The notes beneath the pieces were generated by a model, which saw only the letters and a list, made by a program, of their open reading frames with translations, searched no databases and was not told the origin of the DNA. 26,036 bases of DNA from the IMG/VR virus record IMGVR_UViG_3300030098_002921, positions 1-26,036 of that record; one strand, 5' to 3'. Numbering within the stretch: the first letter of the stretch is position 1; every line of letters starts with the position of its first letter. Origin of the DNA: a virus. Below are positions 8,001 through 15,227 of the stretch, one piece after another. The position numbers and the translations under genes are program-made.

Positions 8001-9132
8001 TGGTGGTGTTTATTCTTACAATATAGAAAAGAAAGCTGTTCGTTCTCTTACTGTTGGAAGAATAGAGTCTGAAGAATTTTCATCTGGACTTGTAAATTGT
8101 AGTATAACTGGTTATTCTATAGCTTCTTCAGCTAAAACTGTAACTTATACTTGTAGTGCTAATCATAATCTATCTGTTGGTGAGAAGGTTTCTGTTACAG
8201 GTGTTACAGGTACTAATGGAAAAAATGATTCCGATTTTTCAAGTCCTTATGTTTCAGCTTTAGGTGGAAGCCCTAATGAAGATACTCAATTTACAATGAA
8301 ACTTACTACTGCTCCAGTTTCAGACCCATCTGATAGTGGTTTAACTGGAACTTTAAAATGTATTGGTCATAGTGATACTAAGATAGGTTATGACGATAGG
8401 TCTAAAATGCTTATTATTGGGAATCACTTAAAGTCAAATACAAAAGGCTATCATTATGCTTATAGCTTGGTATCTGACTCTTGGTGTACTTGGGAAGCTA
8501 ATAAAGTTAGTTTTTCACCTACTTCTAACTATTCTATAGATAAAGATGGATATTTAACTGGTTTTATATATGCTGATGGTTCTAACGATAATATAAGTAG
8601 GTGGAGTGTAACTCCTAATACTACAGGTGTTGTTGAATATATCACAAAAGATATAGATATGGGGAAACCTAGTATTAATAAGAGATTATTCACTCTTTAT
8701 ATTAGTTATACTGGTGGCACTGGGCAAAGCGATATGTATGTATATTTTCGTATAAATGGTATGTATGGTAGCGATACAGATTCTGGTTGGACAAGACTTC
8801 AGACTATTCAAGACTATACTAATCCTTATGGCTCTAATAGTGGTAGTGCATGGGCTACTACTGGAACTCCAACAACAGGTGATGCAGTTATTCCTACTAC
8901 TGATGATTTAGATTCTACTGATACATCTGATGTTCAAAAGCTTGCCAAGATAAATTTACGCCATCTTGTTTCAAGTGATGGTAACCATGATGATACTGTT
9001 GTCAATTCTACATTACCTAAAGATTATTTGAAATTTGCCCGTTCTATACAATTCAAAATAGCAGGAACTGCATCTGCAACATTTGAAATTAATGATATTA
9101 CATTAGTCTATAAGGATAAGATAATTAAATAA
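5032..9132 (+). CDS. Large tail structural protein (nozzle/hub-like)
   Basis: A 1366-residue virion protein. The first 80 residues are Gly/Arg-rich and probably disordered. A phrase DRFDGGLNTSFNPRDLSYWQ around residues 196-215, followed by IGRLVRLG, matches the opening of many podovirus tail-nozzle or central tail proteins, where FxGGLN-x-x-x-x-P-R-D is a recurrent start. The rest is beta-rich, including GVAWVNDGGVYSYN near residue 984, as in beta-propeller-type tail proteins. Two insert modules stand out: residues about 748-813 (VGMTVAGTHIQSDTKVSSIT) and about 1026-1112 (KTVTYTCSANHNLSVGEKVS), both resembling small beta domains grafted into phage virion proteins. The start has AAGG about eight bases upstream. 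It ends in a TAATG overlap with the fibre gene. The assignment is by pattern, not search. Confidence 0.7.
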   Translation: MPRFGFEEGGGLYQDPNRGTGGDRSGRGSKRNYGPAGDISFRQQGEVGRFYGGYDPNKTIQSRGTGAYSQGTGRRGATGPSPPTTGSEEEVIFKETPIQVTQQGPNIMDDASSEPSLNLNPVNTAMTKPSVPDTIVSDDVEDSVNNYVDAQTAGFSSGAGGAVGNIGELQNMLTAYQGRGTLIQGRTAQKSVYTIDRFDGGLNTSFNPRDLSYWQACSMDELSPSKIGRLVRLGDFKSSAKTIASTTLQSSNHNYGHLYANLTTQLSGNDALATSSNTVTSYVTVLNDNGSDAEIISNDRNRIFDEADSDWDVYNETGSAASREFDASYDRIKIIGTSATTKQGIQLPNDYLTNEVANVFYEVSFDIETDRHVTDTTSGNGYINNFSVHLLGRDSDSFSVTTERKTYKITIQSANSTGVLRIHYGNASTVPWYVYNVSVKRLQGVSLYENDTDYILDSMISSLGTGCKPSMYFVNNKLYCSDSNFSTSTSKSYMAGIKDRPSLFPIYSEDMSATIEYNIDGSTGSQIIKNQPMVHPPPVGGRGHGQVMIAAGGSTLPIHKHDGSAFSSITGTATGTTDVYTEEETQHGIFIQLKATFDTNMELGEGWGPVSTETGTTSYRYYKFFASFLYDDGCETTLTDVTSSDNHSVGERQKLTVTYDGTNDYGNPLGIHQVIIDADEMTSNFPRVNGARFYYQEYTLDTLQLSPIGEDKYLWAELDFQKGLRLENSGSTSWLKFEDDKDNESTVSFQDATVISGDATVTVGNTFGIVVGMTVAGTHIQSDTKVSSITNGTELEMTKTATGSASSHTLLFTFKDRLTSALQVHGAAKTLDDSTVSAQGKMKIDNPPTTFTFFDLNLFNEIEIKEDLQWKCSTLGNGVSFIGNIKYDGVEHPDVVLYCGAGESESGSAQAMYSLYPVLSNRIHIPSSDAIITALLWNGGLLFQFRRNTLFIINVTDLTNPTVQSSHQGMGVHGQHAVTLTPFGVAWVNDGGVYSYNIEKKAVRSLTVGRIESEEFSSGLVNCSITGYSIASSAKTVTYTCSANHNLSVGEKVSVTGVTGTNGKNDSDFSSPYVSALGGSPNEDTQFTMKLTTAPVSDPSDSGLTGTLKCIGHSDTKIGYDDRSKMLIIGNHLKSNTKGYHYAYSLVSDSWCTWEANKVSFSPTSNYSIDKDGYLTGFIYADGSNDNISRWSVTPNTTGVVEYITKDIDMGKPSINKRLFTLYISYTGGTGQSDMYVYFRINGMYGSDTDSGWTRLQTIQDYTNPYGSNSGSAWATTGTPTTGDAVIPTTDDLDSTDTSDVQKLAKINLRHLVSSDGNHDDTVVNSTLPKDYLKFARSIQFKIAGTASATFEINDITLVYKDKIIK

Positions 9133-11210
9133 TGCCATCAAAATTAGGAAAACTAGCGAGAACAGGTTCTAAAAAGTCTTCAATGAATTTTGTCGTTCTA
9201 GATGGCCAGCCAACATTACAGGTAAACTGGGGTGGGCGTATATATGGTGTCCCTTTATCACTTAAAGGTACATCAGGTAAATCTAAGACTGAGGGAAGTC
9301 TAAATATACTTGGAAATTTAAAAGTTTCTGGGAATATATTATTCGAATCAGGAAGTGCTGTTATTAATAAAAGTAATAGACTTATTCTGAGTGGTGGAAC
9401 AGCTGCTATTGGCGATGAAAATATAGCTATAGGTAATTATTCTACTATAACAAGTTTAAAGCCACATGCAAGTGATAATATACAGAATCTCGCTATAGGG
9501 ATGGATGCACTTAAAAATGCTCTTAATGGTCAATACAATATAGCTTTAGGATATTTTGCTATGGGACATATGGGTAAGCATTCATCTACTGCTTCTACTT
9601 ATAATCAAGCTAATATTGCTATTGGAGCAGGTGCTTTAGCAGGTAAAAGTACTGCATACAGACCTCAAGCTGCTAGCAATATTGCTATTGGTGTTAATGC
9701 TATGAATGCAGCACAGAGTCACGATGATACAGATGGAACTACAAGTTTAAGTGTAATAAATAATGTATGCATTGGGCATAGAGCTGGAGAGCGTGTTCGA
9801 AAAAATGATAATGTATATATAGGTTATGACAGTGGATATGGAGCTGTTGCTAATACAACAGTTGATAATGTAGGAATTGGAACACGTACTTTTTATGCTG
9901 GTGAAACTGCTAATCAAAATGTTGGTATTGGATGTCATTCTGCTGAATACTTAACTACTGGTGCTGGAAATGTTTTTATAGGGTATCAGTCTGGCGATAC
10001 TTGCACAACGGGTGGTGATAATATTTGTATAGGTGCTGGTTCTGATGTAAGTGGTAGTGGAGCTTCAGGGCAAGTTGCTATTGGTCACGATGTTGTTTGT
10101 GATGCTGATAATAAAACTTTAATTAAAAATACAAGTATAGAACTAGAAACCATTGGTTCAGGAACAACGCTAACATCAGCCACATCAAATACTACTGCTG
10201 GTACTTATTCTGGGCTCACTATAGACTTTGACAAGACTGGGGCATCCACATCTAACAATGCAATATATGGTATAAATTTAGATGTAGACAACACGTCAGC
10301 TACAAATGGAACTAATTATATGTATGGTATTAAGAATACGCCAACATTAACACATGCAGCAGACGCAGGAACTACATGGCTCTATGGGCTTTCCCAAACA
10401 GTTACAGGACATACAAATGGTAGTGCAGTAGGAACAGGAATATTTAATGTTGTTACTGGCTCTGATACGAATAGAGGTATACATCAAAGAGTGGATGATA
10501 CGGGTATTGATATAATTTTAGAAAGTTCTGCAAATGCTTCTGATGAATGCCAAATATCCACAACAACTAATGGTGCTACTAAAATAGAGACTATTGATGC
10601 TGATGCAGCTCTTGCACATCTTACATTAGACCCTGATGGTGATTTAATTATATCAGGAGCAGATACTAAGATAGATGCAACTAAAAAATTATATTTAGAT
10701 GGTGGTACTGAGACTTATATATGTGAAGCAGCAACAGATAGGCTTGATTTTGTTGTAGGTGGAGATACTATGTTTAGGCTTTATGAGAATGGTGCTGATG
10801 GAAATCAAGTTTCCTTTTTTACTTCATCAGTTGGTTTTACAAGAATTGAGCAAACATTTAGCACTACTGATGTTAAGGGTACTGGTGGTACGGATGATAC
10901 TGATATAGACTTTAGACATAGTAATAAATATAGACTTGAAATGACAGGAGATATCGCTCAAATGAATTTAATATTTCCTGCTTCTTCTGGTAATTTTTTA
11001 TTAGTTTGCACGACAAACGGAGACCATGATGTCACTGCTTGGAAGGTCTGGGAAAATGATGAAACTGCAGCTACCACAACTGATGTAATGTGGGCAGGTG
11101 GAAGTGTACCAGCCTTTACAAATAACGGTATTGATATTGTTTCATTTTATTGGGATGCTACAGAACAGCAAGCCTATGGCGTTGCCTCGTTAGCATTTGC
11201 TACTCCATAA
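9132..11210 (+). CDS. Tail fibre with 12 N-x-x-I-G repeats
   Basis: A 692-residue fibre protein overlapping the previous gene by one base. Residues about 90-320 hold 12 repeats of the type (N/Q)-(I/V/L)-x-(I/L)-G, such as NIAIG, NLAIG, NVYIG and NVGIG. This is the signature of trimeric beta-roll shafts as in YadA-like head domains and many phage fibres. A second region (residues about 336-560) is Thr/Ser/Gly-rich beta. The C-terminal 120 residues form a distinct module with NKYRLEMTGDIAQMNLIFPA and a final IDIVSFYWDATEQQAYGVAS, resembling terminal receptor-binding domains seen on phage fibres. Unlike the fibre at 964-2409, it has no S74 chaperone. It probably recognises the host; the target is unknown. 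Confidence 0.8.
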   Translation: MPSKLGKLARTGSKKSSMNFVVLDGQPTLQVNWGGRIYGVPLSLKGTSGKSKTEGSLNILGNLKVSGNILFESGSAVINKSNRLILSGGTAAIGDENIAIGNYSTITSLKPHASDNIQNLAIGMDALKNALNGQYNIALGYFAMGHMGKHSSTASTYNQANIAIGAGALAGKSTAYRPQAASNIAIGVNAMNAAQSHDDTDGTTSLSVINNVCIGHRAGERVRKNDNVYIGYDSGYGAVANTTVDNVGIGTRTFYAGETANQNVGIGCHSAEYLTTGAGNVFIGYQSGDTCTTGGDNICIGAGSDVSGSGASGQVAIGHDVVCDADNKTLIKNTSIELETIGSGTTLTSATSNTTAGTYSGLTIDFDKTGASTSNNAIYGINLDVDNTSATNGTNYMYGIKNTPTLTHAADAGTTWLYGLSQTVTGHTNGSAVGTGIFNVVTGSDTNRGIHQRVDDTGIDIILESSANASDECQISTTTNGATKIETIDADAALAHLTLDPDGDLIISGADTKIDATKKLYLDGGTETYICEAATDRLDFVVGGDTMFRLYENGADGNQVSFFTSSVGFTRIEQTFSTTDVKGTGGTDDTDIDFRHSNKYRLEMTGDIAQMNLIFPASSGNFLLVCTTNGDHDVTAWKVWENDETAATTTDVMWAGGSVPAFTNNGIDIVSFYWDATEQQAYGVASLAFATP
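9390..10100 (+). repeat. Block encoding 12 N-x-x-I-G shaft repeats
   Basis: The protein repeat is clear, but spacing varies from about 14 to 28 residues and the DNA copies have diverged, so this is an old protein-level repeat and not a recent DNA duplication. In trimeric fibres and adhesins such repeats stack as left-handed parallel beta-rolls with the Ile and Gly packed inside. Confidence 0.75.
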
Positions 11211-11743
11211 TGGCTAATTTTACTTTATTACCAGATGGAACAACGGGTACTAATAATTGGTCATGCAGTACTGGAAGTGATTTTGTAGACCTTGTAGATG
11301 AAGATGATGATTCTACATATATTTGGGAAACATTGCAAAATGGAGAAATAACATATACACTTGCCAATCCATCAGTACCAGAGGCAAGTATTGATTTTGG
11401 AGAAGATGTGACAGTTACTCCAAGGGTTCATGCACACTATACTGGAACTGGAAGTGTGAATATGACAATACAATTAACAGGAACTGGTATACTTCTTGGT
11501 GCAACTACAGTAGCTGTGGACAACTCAGCGTATCCACAATATAATGGTGGTTCATCTACAGTTAAATCGTTAGGAACAGATTGGGATTATACGGGTCTTC
11601 AAAATGCACAAATAAAAATTAAATGCACTGGGAGACCAGCAAGATTTAAATATTTAAGAGTTTCGTATGTATATTTATATACTTCTTACTCAGTACCAAC
11701 AGCAGCAACAGATAACTCAGTATTTTTTGGAGCTAATTTTTAA
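11210..11743 (+). CDS. Beta-rich virion accessory protein
   Basis: A 177-residue protein. I place the start at the ATG overlapping the fibre stop (TAATG at 11208-11212) rather than at an in-frame ATG 60 bases upstream inside the fibre gene. The sequence is beta-rich: it opens with MANFTLLPDGTTGTNNWSCS, passes an acidic DEDDDSTYIWE loop, and contains many Thr/Gly/Val alternations. Its composition and length are compatible with a jelly-roll or carbohydrate-binding type fold, which would suit a small fibre-tip or fibre-attached protein. No catalytic motif is visible. It is followed at a TAATATG junction by the phosphoesterase gene. Confidence 0.65.
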   Translation: MANFTLLPDGTTGTNNWSCSTGSDFVDLVDEDDDSTYIWETLQNGEITYTLANPSVPEASIDFGEDVTVTPRVHAHYTGTGSVNMTIQLTGTGILLGATTVAVDNSAYPQYNGGSSTVKSLGTDWDYTGLQNAQIKIKCTGRPARFKYLRVSYVYLYTSYSVPTAATDNSVFFGANF

Positions 11744-11744
11744 T

Positions 11745-12527
11745 ATGACTAAACAAGATAAAAATGTAGTAAAAAGAGTAATTGTAACTCCAGATAAACA
11801 TTTCCCTTTAGCTGACAGAAAGGCTATAAGTTGTTTACGTCAATCTATTGAAATAGTTAGACCAGATGTTTATGTAGATTTAGGAGATGTTGGAGAATGG
11901 GAAGGTGCTTCACATTGGAAATGGAGAAAGAAGAAAAGACCTCCACTAGAGTATCAAACTCCTTTTATTGATAAAGATATTATAGGTGTTAATAAGGGGA
12001 TGGATAAAATAGATGAGTCTCTTGACAAGGCAAACTGTAAAGAGAAACATATGATAGAAGGCAATCACGATGATTGGATGAATAGGTTTGTCGAAGAGCA
12101 TCCATACATGGAACAATATAGGTTTAAAGAATGTGTAAAACTAAAAGAACGAGGTTATACGTATCATCCGATGGGGAAATATTTTCAGATTGGGAAACTA
12201 GCTCTATATCATGGGCATCACTTTGCTGGGATAAACCATACAAGGAATCACTTAATGAGGCTAGGAAAAAGTGTTATGTATGGTCATCACCACGATATAC
12301 AGCAGTCGTCAGTGACTCATCTGGATGGGGTGAAGTCAGCGTGGAGTATAGGATGTCTTAAAGATATGACGGGTGATGCTAATGCTTGGCTTGGAGGCAG
12401 ACAGCATAACTGGTCACATGCTTTTGCAATAGTGGATTTTTTCGAAAAAAGTGGTAAATTTACCGTACATGTTATACAGATAATAGATGGAAAAACGTCA
12501 CTATGGGGCGAATTGATAAAAGGGTAA
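11745..12527 (+). CDS. Calcineurin-like metallophosphoesterase
   Basis: A 260-residue enzyme carrying the metallophosphoesterase motifs in order: D17-x-H19 (PDKHF), G47-D48, the diagnostic G106-N-H-D109, H156-G-H158 and G180-H-H182-H. In this superfamily these residues bind two metal ions and hydrolyse phosphomono- or diesters. The substrate cannot be read from the sequence; it may be nucleic acid, a nucleotide or a signalling molecule. I take the ATG at the TAATATG junction; the frame stays open upstream but only through the previous gene. Embedded between tail genes and membrane proteins, it is in an unusual place for a DNA-metabolism enzyme and may instead act in late infection or be packaged. 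GGAG lies about 13 bases upstream. Confidence 0.88.
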   Translation: MTKQDKNVVKRVIVTPDKHFPLADRKAISCLRQSIEIVRPDVYVDLGDVGEWEGASHWKWRKKKRPPLEYQTPFIDKDIIGVNKGMDKIDESLDKANCKEKHMIEGNHDDWMNRFVEEHPYMEQYRFKECVKLKERGYTYHPMGKYFQIGKLALYHGHHFAGINHTRNHLMRLGKSVMYGHHHDIQQSSVTHLDGVKSAWSIGCLKDMTGDANAWLGGRQHNWSHAFAIVDFFEKSGKFTVHVIQIIDGKTSLWGELIKG

Positions 12528-12530
12528 TAT

Positions 12531-12788
12531 ATGGATGTATTTCAGATAATAGAAACTCTAGGAGTTCCAATCGCTGTATCTGTTGGATTAGGCTATGCCC
12601 TGATGTATCTTATACGCTTTGTGACTAAAGATGTTAGTTCTGATTTAAAAAGACTGTATGATATTATTGTAAAGCTTATTGATAGCAATAGAGAAGCTAA
12701 AAGTGAAACAAAAAAGACAATGACAGCTGTAAATGTTATTAAAGATATAATTATAAAATTATTTAATAAAAAGAATGGTAGGGATTAA
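12531..12788 (+). CDS. Small single-span membrane protein
   Basis: An 85-residue protein with one clear transmembrane helix (residues about 7-30: LGVPIAVSVGLGYALMYLIR). It is followed by a long charged amphipathic helix rich in Lys, Asp and Ile that ends in KKNGRD. The start is at TAATATATG with AAAGGG a few bases upstream. It is the first of three consecutive tiny membrane-protein genes. The N-out, single-span topology with a cytoplasmic charged tail would suit a holin-like, antiholin-like or membrane-scaffold protein. No family is recognised. Confidence 0.7.
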   Translation: MDVFQIIETLGVPIAVSVGLGYALMYLIRFVTKDVSSDLKRLYDIIVKLIDSNREAKSETKKTMTAVNVIKDIIIKLFNKKNGRD

Positions 12789-12790
12789 GT

Positions 12791-12958
12791 ATGGATTTAA
12801 AAAGAGACGAGATGTTTCATTTTTTAAGATGGATTAACCTTCTTATAGGTCTATGTATGTTTTATATGTATGTAGTCGTAGGGGGTTATTACTTACTTTC
12901 TTTAGGATTCCTAAACTTAGCTGTGTGGGTTTTTTCAAGAAAGGTTAAATTGAAATGA
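12791..12958 (+). CDS. Tiny membrane protein with two hydrophobic segments
   Basis: Fifty-five codons beginning two bases after the previous stop. A charged N-terminus (MDLKRDEMFHFLRW) leads into about 34 almost uninterrupted hydrophobic residues with a Gly-Gly near the middle (VVVGGYYLL), so either one long or two short membrane helices, ending in a basic SRKVKLK. Its stop overlaps the next start (ATGA). The length and shape match small phage holin candidates, but sequence alone does not prove the function. Confidence 0.65.
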   Translation: MDLKRDEMFHFLRWINLLIGLCMFYMYVVVGGYYLLSLGFLNLAVWVFSRKVKLK

Positions 12959-13116
12959 TTGATACATTAGATACAATCAAGACAAGTAGTATAGGTTTTG
13001 GTGGTTGGTGGCTTACTATAAGTGGCTTACTATCTGACTTTGTTAGCCTATGTGTTGGAATTGCAACTTTTGTGTATCTGGCGATTAAAATATATAAAGA
13101 GTTAAGGAGATTATAA
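12955..13116 (+). CDS. Tiny membrane protein, holin-like
   Basis: Fifty-three codons whose ATG overlaps the previous stop (ATGA). The N-terminal half contains a GFGGWWLTISG phrase that could lie at the membrane interface. Residues about 29-46 (DFVSLCVGIATFVYLAIK) form a transmembrane helix, followed by a basic IYKELRRL tail. I recall similar short proteins with a GGWWLT phrase and a KIYKEL end in marine phages, where they are often proposed as holins. That comparison is from memory and unsearched. It ends at a TAATATG junction with the internal-protein gene. Confidence 0.65.
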   Translation: MIDTLDTIKTSSIGFGGWWLTISGLLSDFVSLCVGIATFVYLAIKIYKELRRL

Positions 13117-13117
13117 T

Positions 13118-14029
13118 ATGTCTAACGGAAGAACTTATGGAAGATTTAGCCCACGTTCTGATAGAAGCATTGCCTCAAGAGTGATGGGTCGAGCCCAGAA
13201 GATGGGTGCTACTAAAAGAATGTATGAAGAGTTTCAAAGGCAACAGGAAAAGTTACAAGAAGAAGCAGAAAGAGTAAAAAAGGGAAGTATTTTTGGTGGT
13301 CTTGGCTCTACCATTGGAAGTATTTTTGGAGGAAAGGTTGTTGCTCCATGGGTAGGCAAAGCATTAGCAGGTGCTTTTGGATTGGCGACTGGTGGGCTTG
13401 GTAATTTAGCTTTATTGGCACTAGGTACTGGAGGTGCTACACATTTTTCAAAAAGTATAGGAGAATCTCTTGCAAGGCAATTATCAGGTACTAGGGGTAA
13501 GAAATTTAGAGGTGTAGTAGATTTTAATAAAAACATAGGAGGTATGTATAGTGGCGTGCAGGACAAACTTACAAGAAGCTTAAGTGATAAGCAGAGTGAA
13601 TTGCAAGCTGCTACTTCAGAAGCTCAACGTTCAGCTGATGCAACTAGTCTTCTTATGTCTACTCTTAGTGGTATAGGTACTGCTGGTAAAACCATGGATG
13701 CCTTCTCTAAAACAGGAAGTATAATGCCAGAAGGTCTTGATAAGTTTGCAGAATTTGGAACTACTGGTGAGGGGAGTTCACAAGCATTAATAGATGCCCT
13801 TAAAGAGATTGGTGTAAAAGATATACAGGGTGCTGACTTTCAACAAGGAGTTAAATCAGCATGGGATGTATCAAAGGAGAATATTGCAAGTTCTTCTTAC
13901 AAGCGTATGTTTGATAGATTAATAGAAGATATATTAAAAAATAATGAATCTAATATTTTAAATGTTAAGCCATATATTGAAAGAAAAAGTGATTTTAATA
14001 TTCACGATGTATTAAATAAAAGATATTAA
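13118..14029 (+). CDS. Internal virion protein with Gly-rich hydrophobic core
   Basis: A 303-residue protein with a basic N-terminus, a charged helix (residues about 37-56) and then a striking Gly/Ala/Leu-rich stretch (residues about 57-110) containing GSIFGGLGSTIGSIFGGK and GLATGGLGNLALLALGTGG. Such glycine-zipper segments can insert into or span membranes. The remainder is helical and polar. AAGGAG nine bases before the ATG gives it a good ribosome binding site inside the upstream gene. It heads the run of genes leading to the giant protein. By position and composition it resembles the first of the ejection proteins of podoviruses (the role of T7 gp14); there is no sequence proof. Confidence 0.65.
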   Translation: MSNGRTYGRFSPRSDRSIASRVMGRAQKMGATKRMYEEFQRQQEKLQEEAERVKKGSIFGGLGSTIGSIFGGKVVAPWVGKALAGAFGLATGGLGNLALLALGTGGATHFSKSIGESLARQLSGTRGKKFRGVVDFNKNIGGMYSGVQDKLTRSLSDKQSELQAATSEAQRSADATSLLMSTLSGIGTAGKTMDAFSKTGSIMPEGLDKFAEFGTTGEGSSQALIDALKEIGVKDIQGADFQQGVKSAWDVSKENIASSSYKRMFDRLIEDILKNNESNILNVKPYIERKSDFNIHDVLNKRY

Positions 14030-14040
14030 TAAGGAGCGTT

Positions 14041-15189
14041 ATGCATTATAATGATTTAGCTAAAAAAGGAAGAGGTGGCGATACAGAGCTTCGATATGTA
14101 GATGGAGAGCTTTCACATGTTAATTCTAGAGAAGCTTTAATTATAGATAAATTTGGAGCTAAAGGTGAAGATATAGTGAAAAAAATAGGCTCTGGTACAA
14201 TTAACCCAGAGACTGGCTTACGTGAATATCATTTATGGCATGACCATGGGCCACATGTGAAGATTGGAGGTTCGGTGGGTAACTTCTGGGAGTCTGGCAA
14301 GGATTACTTTGAAAGAGAAGCTAAAGAGATATCTGAGATATGGGATGAAAATCTCCCAGATTTGGATTTAGAAGAGAATTTTGGATTGAAAACTGGCCCA
14401 ACTGTTTCACCAGAACCATTTAGTTTTCGAGGCTTCGAGGGTGATTCTGATGCATGGATGGGTGATTCACCGTATAATTTAGAAGGTGCTTATGGAGTTA
14501 ATCCCGATTCGAAGCATTATCCTGACTTACCATCAATAGAGCAAATATTAGGTTATGGTAGAGAAGGAACAGTCGGTACGGATGAAAAATTTTCTGGGAT
14601 TGAAAATATAATGGAAGGCAGATATGGAGAAGGCATGTCTGGATTAAATCAACTTTTATTAAATCAAATGGATAAGGCTGATGTATATGGATTAACTGCA
14701 GACATGAATCCCTTTCAGAAGCATAGAATCATATCTATATTAAGTAAATACGGAGATTTAAGTAATATATCTATTGAAAACAGAGAGTTATTAAAAGGAG
14801 AACTTCTTCAAGGGGCACATGGTACAGATAAGGATGCGAATGTAGAAAATCTAATTGATGCATTTCAAAAAGGTCAAGAAATGATAAACACTAAAGGACT
14901 TGCCTCTGATTATTACAAGGATATGGCTGGTATTGAGAAAAAACTTAAGAGTGACCTTGCAGCTGTACAGAAATCTTATGTTCAAACTGAAAAAGGTGAT
15001 AGATATAAAAATCTTTTATCTGGTATAACTACACCATCACAAGGAGAGTCAATACAAGATGCATATATGAGAAATCGTGATAAATTAATAACAGGGGCTG
15101 ACAAGCAAAGAGATACTGTAGCTAGTGGTCTTGAAACGGATTTCTTTGATAATCTTGGTCTTTGGCAAGAGGACTTATGGGGAGAATAA
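14041..15189 (+). CDS. Internal virion protein with KGRGGDT motif
   Basis: A 382-residue protein with AAGGAG directly upstream (14031-14036). The first 60 residues form a distinctive module: KKGRGGDTELRYVDGELSHV, then NSREALIID, then IGSGTINPETGL. I recall this phrase order in proteins near the ends of virion operons in other environmental phages, but know of no assigned function. The rest is acidic, with long helical regions after residue 180 and no membrane segment. The context (between a glycine-zipper protein and two larger internal proteins) suggests it is an internal core or ejection protein. Its His-rich phrase YHLWHDHGPH (near residue 63) might bind metal, which is speculative. Confidence 0.65.
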   Translation: MHYNDLAKKGRGGDTELRYVDGELSHVNSREALIIDKFGAKGEDIVKKIGSGTINPETGLREYHLWHDHGPHVKIGGSVGNFWESGKDYFEREAKEISEIWDENLPDLDLEENFGLKTGPTVSPEPFSFRGFEGDSDAWMGDSPYNLEGAYGVNPDSKHYPDLPSIEQILGYGREGTVGTDEKFSGIENIMEGRYGEGMSGLNQLLLNQMDKADVYGLTADMNPFQKHRIISILSKYGDLSNISIENRELLKGELLQGAHGTDKDANVENLIDAFQKGQEMINTKGLASDYYKDMAGIEKKLKSDLAAVQKSYVQTEKGDRYKNLLSGITTPSQGESIQDAYMRNRDKLITGADKQRDTVASGLETDFFDNLGLWQEDLWGE

Positions 15190-15227
15190 TTGAGAGATAA
15201 TTTTATAAAGTTTATGGAGATAATGTA

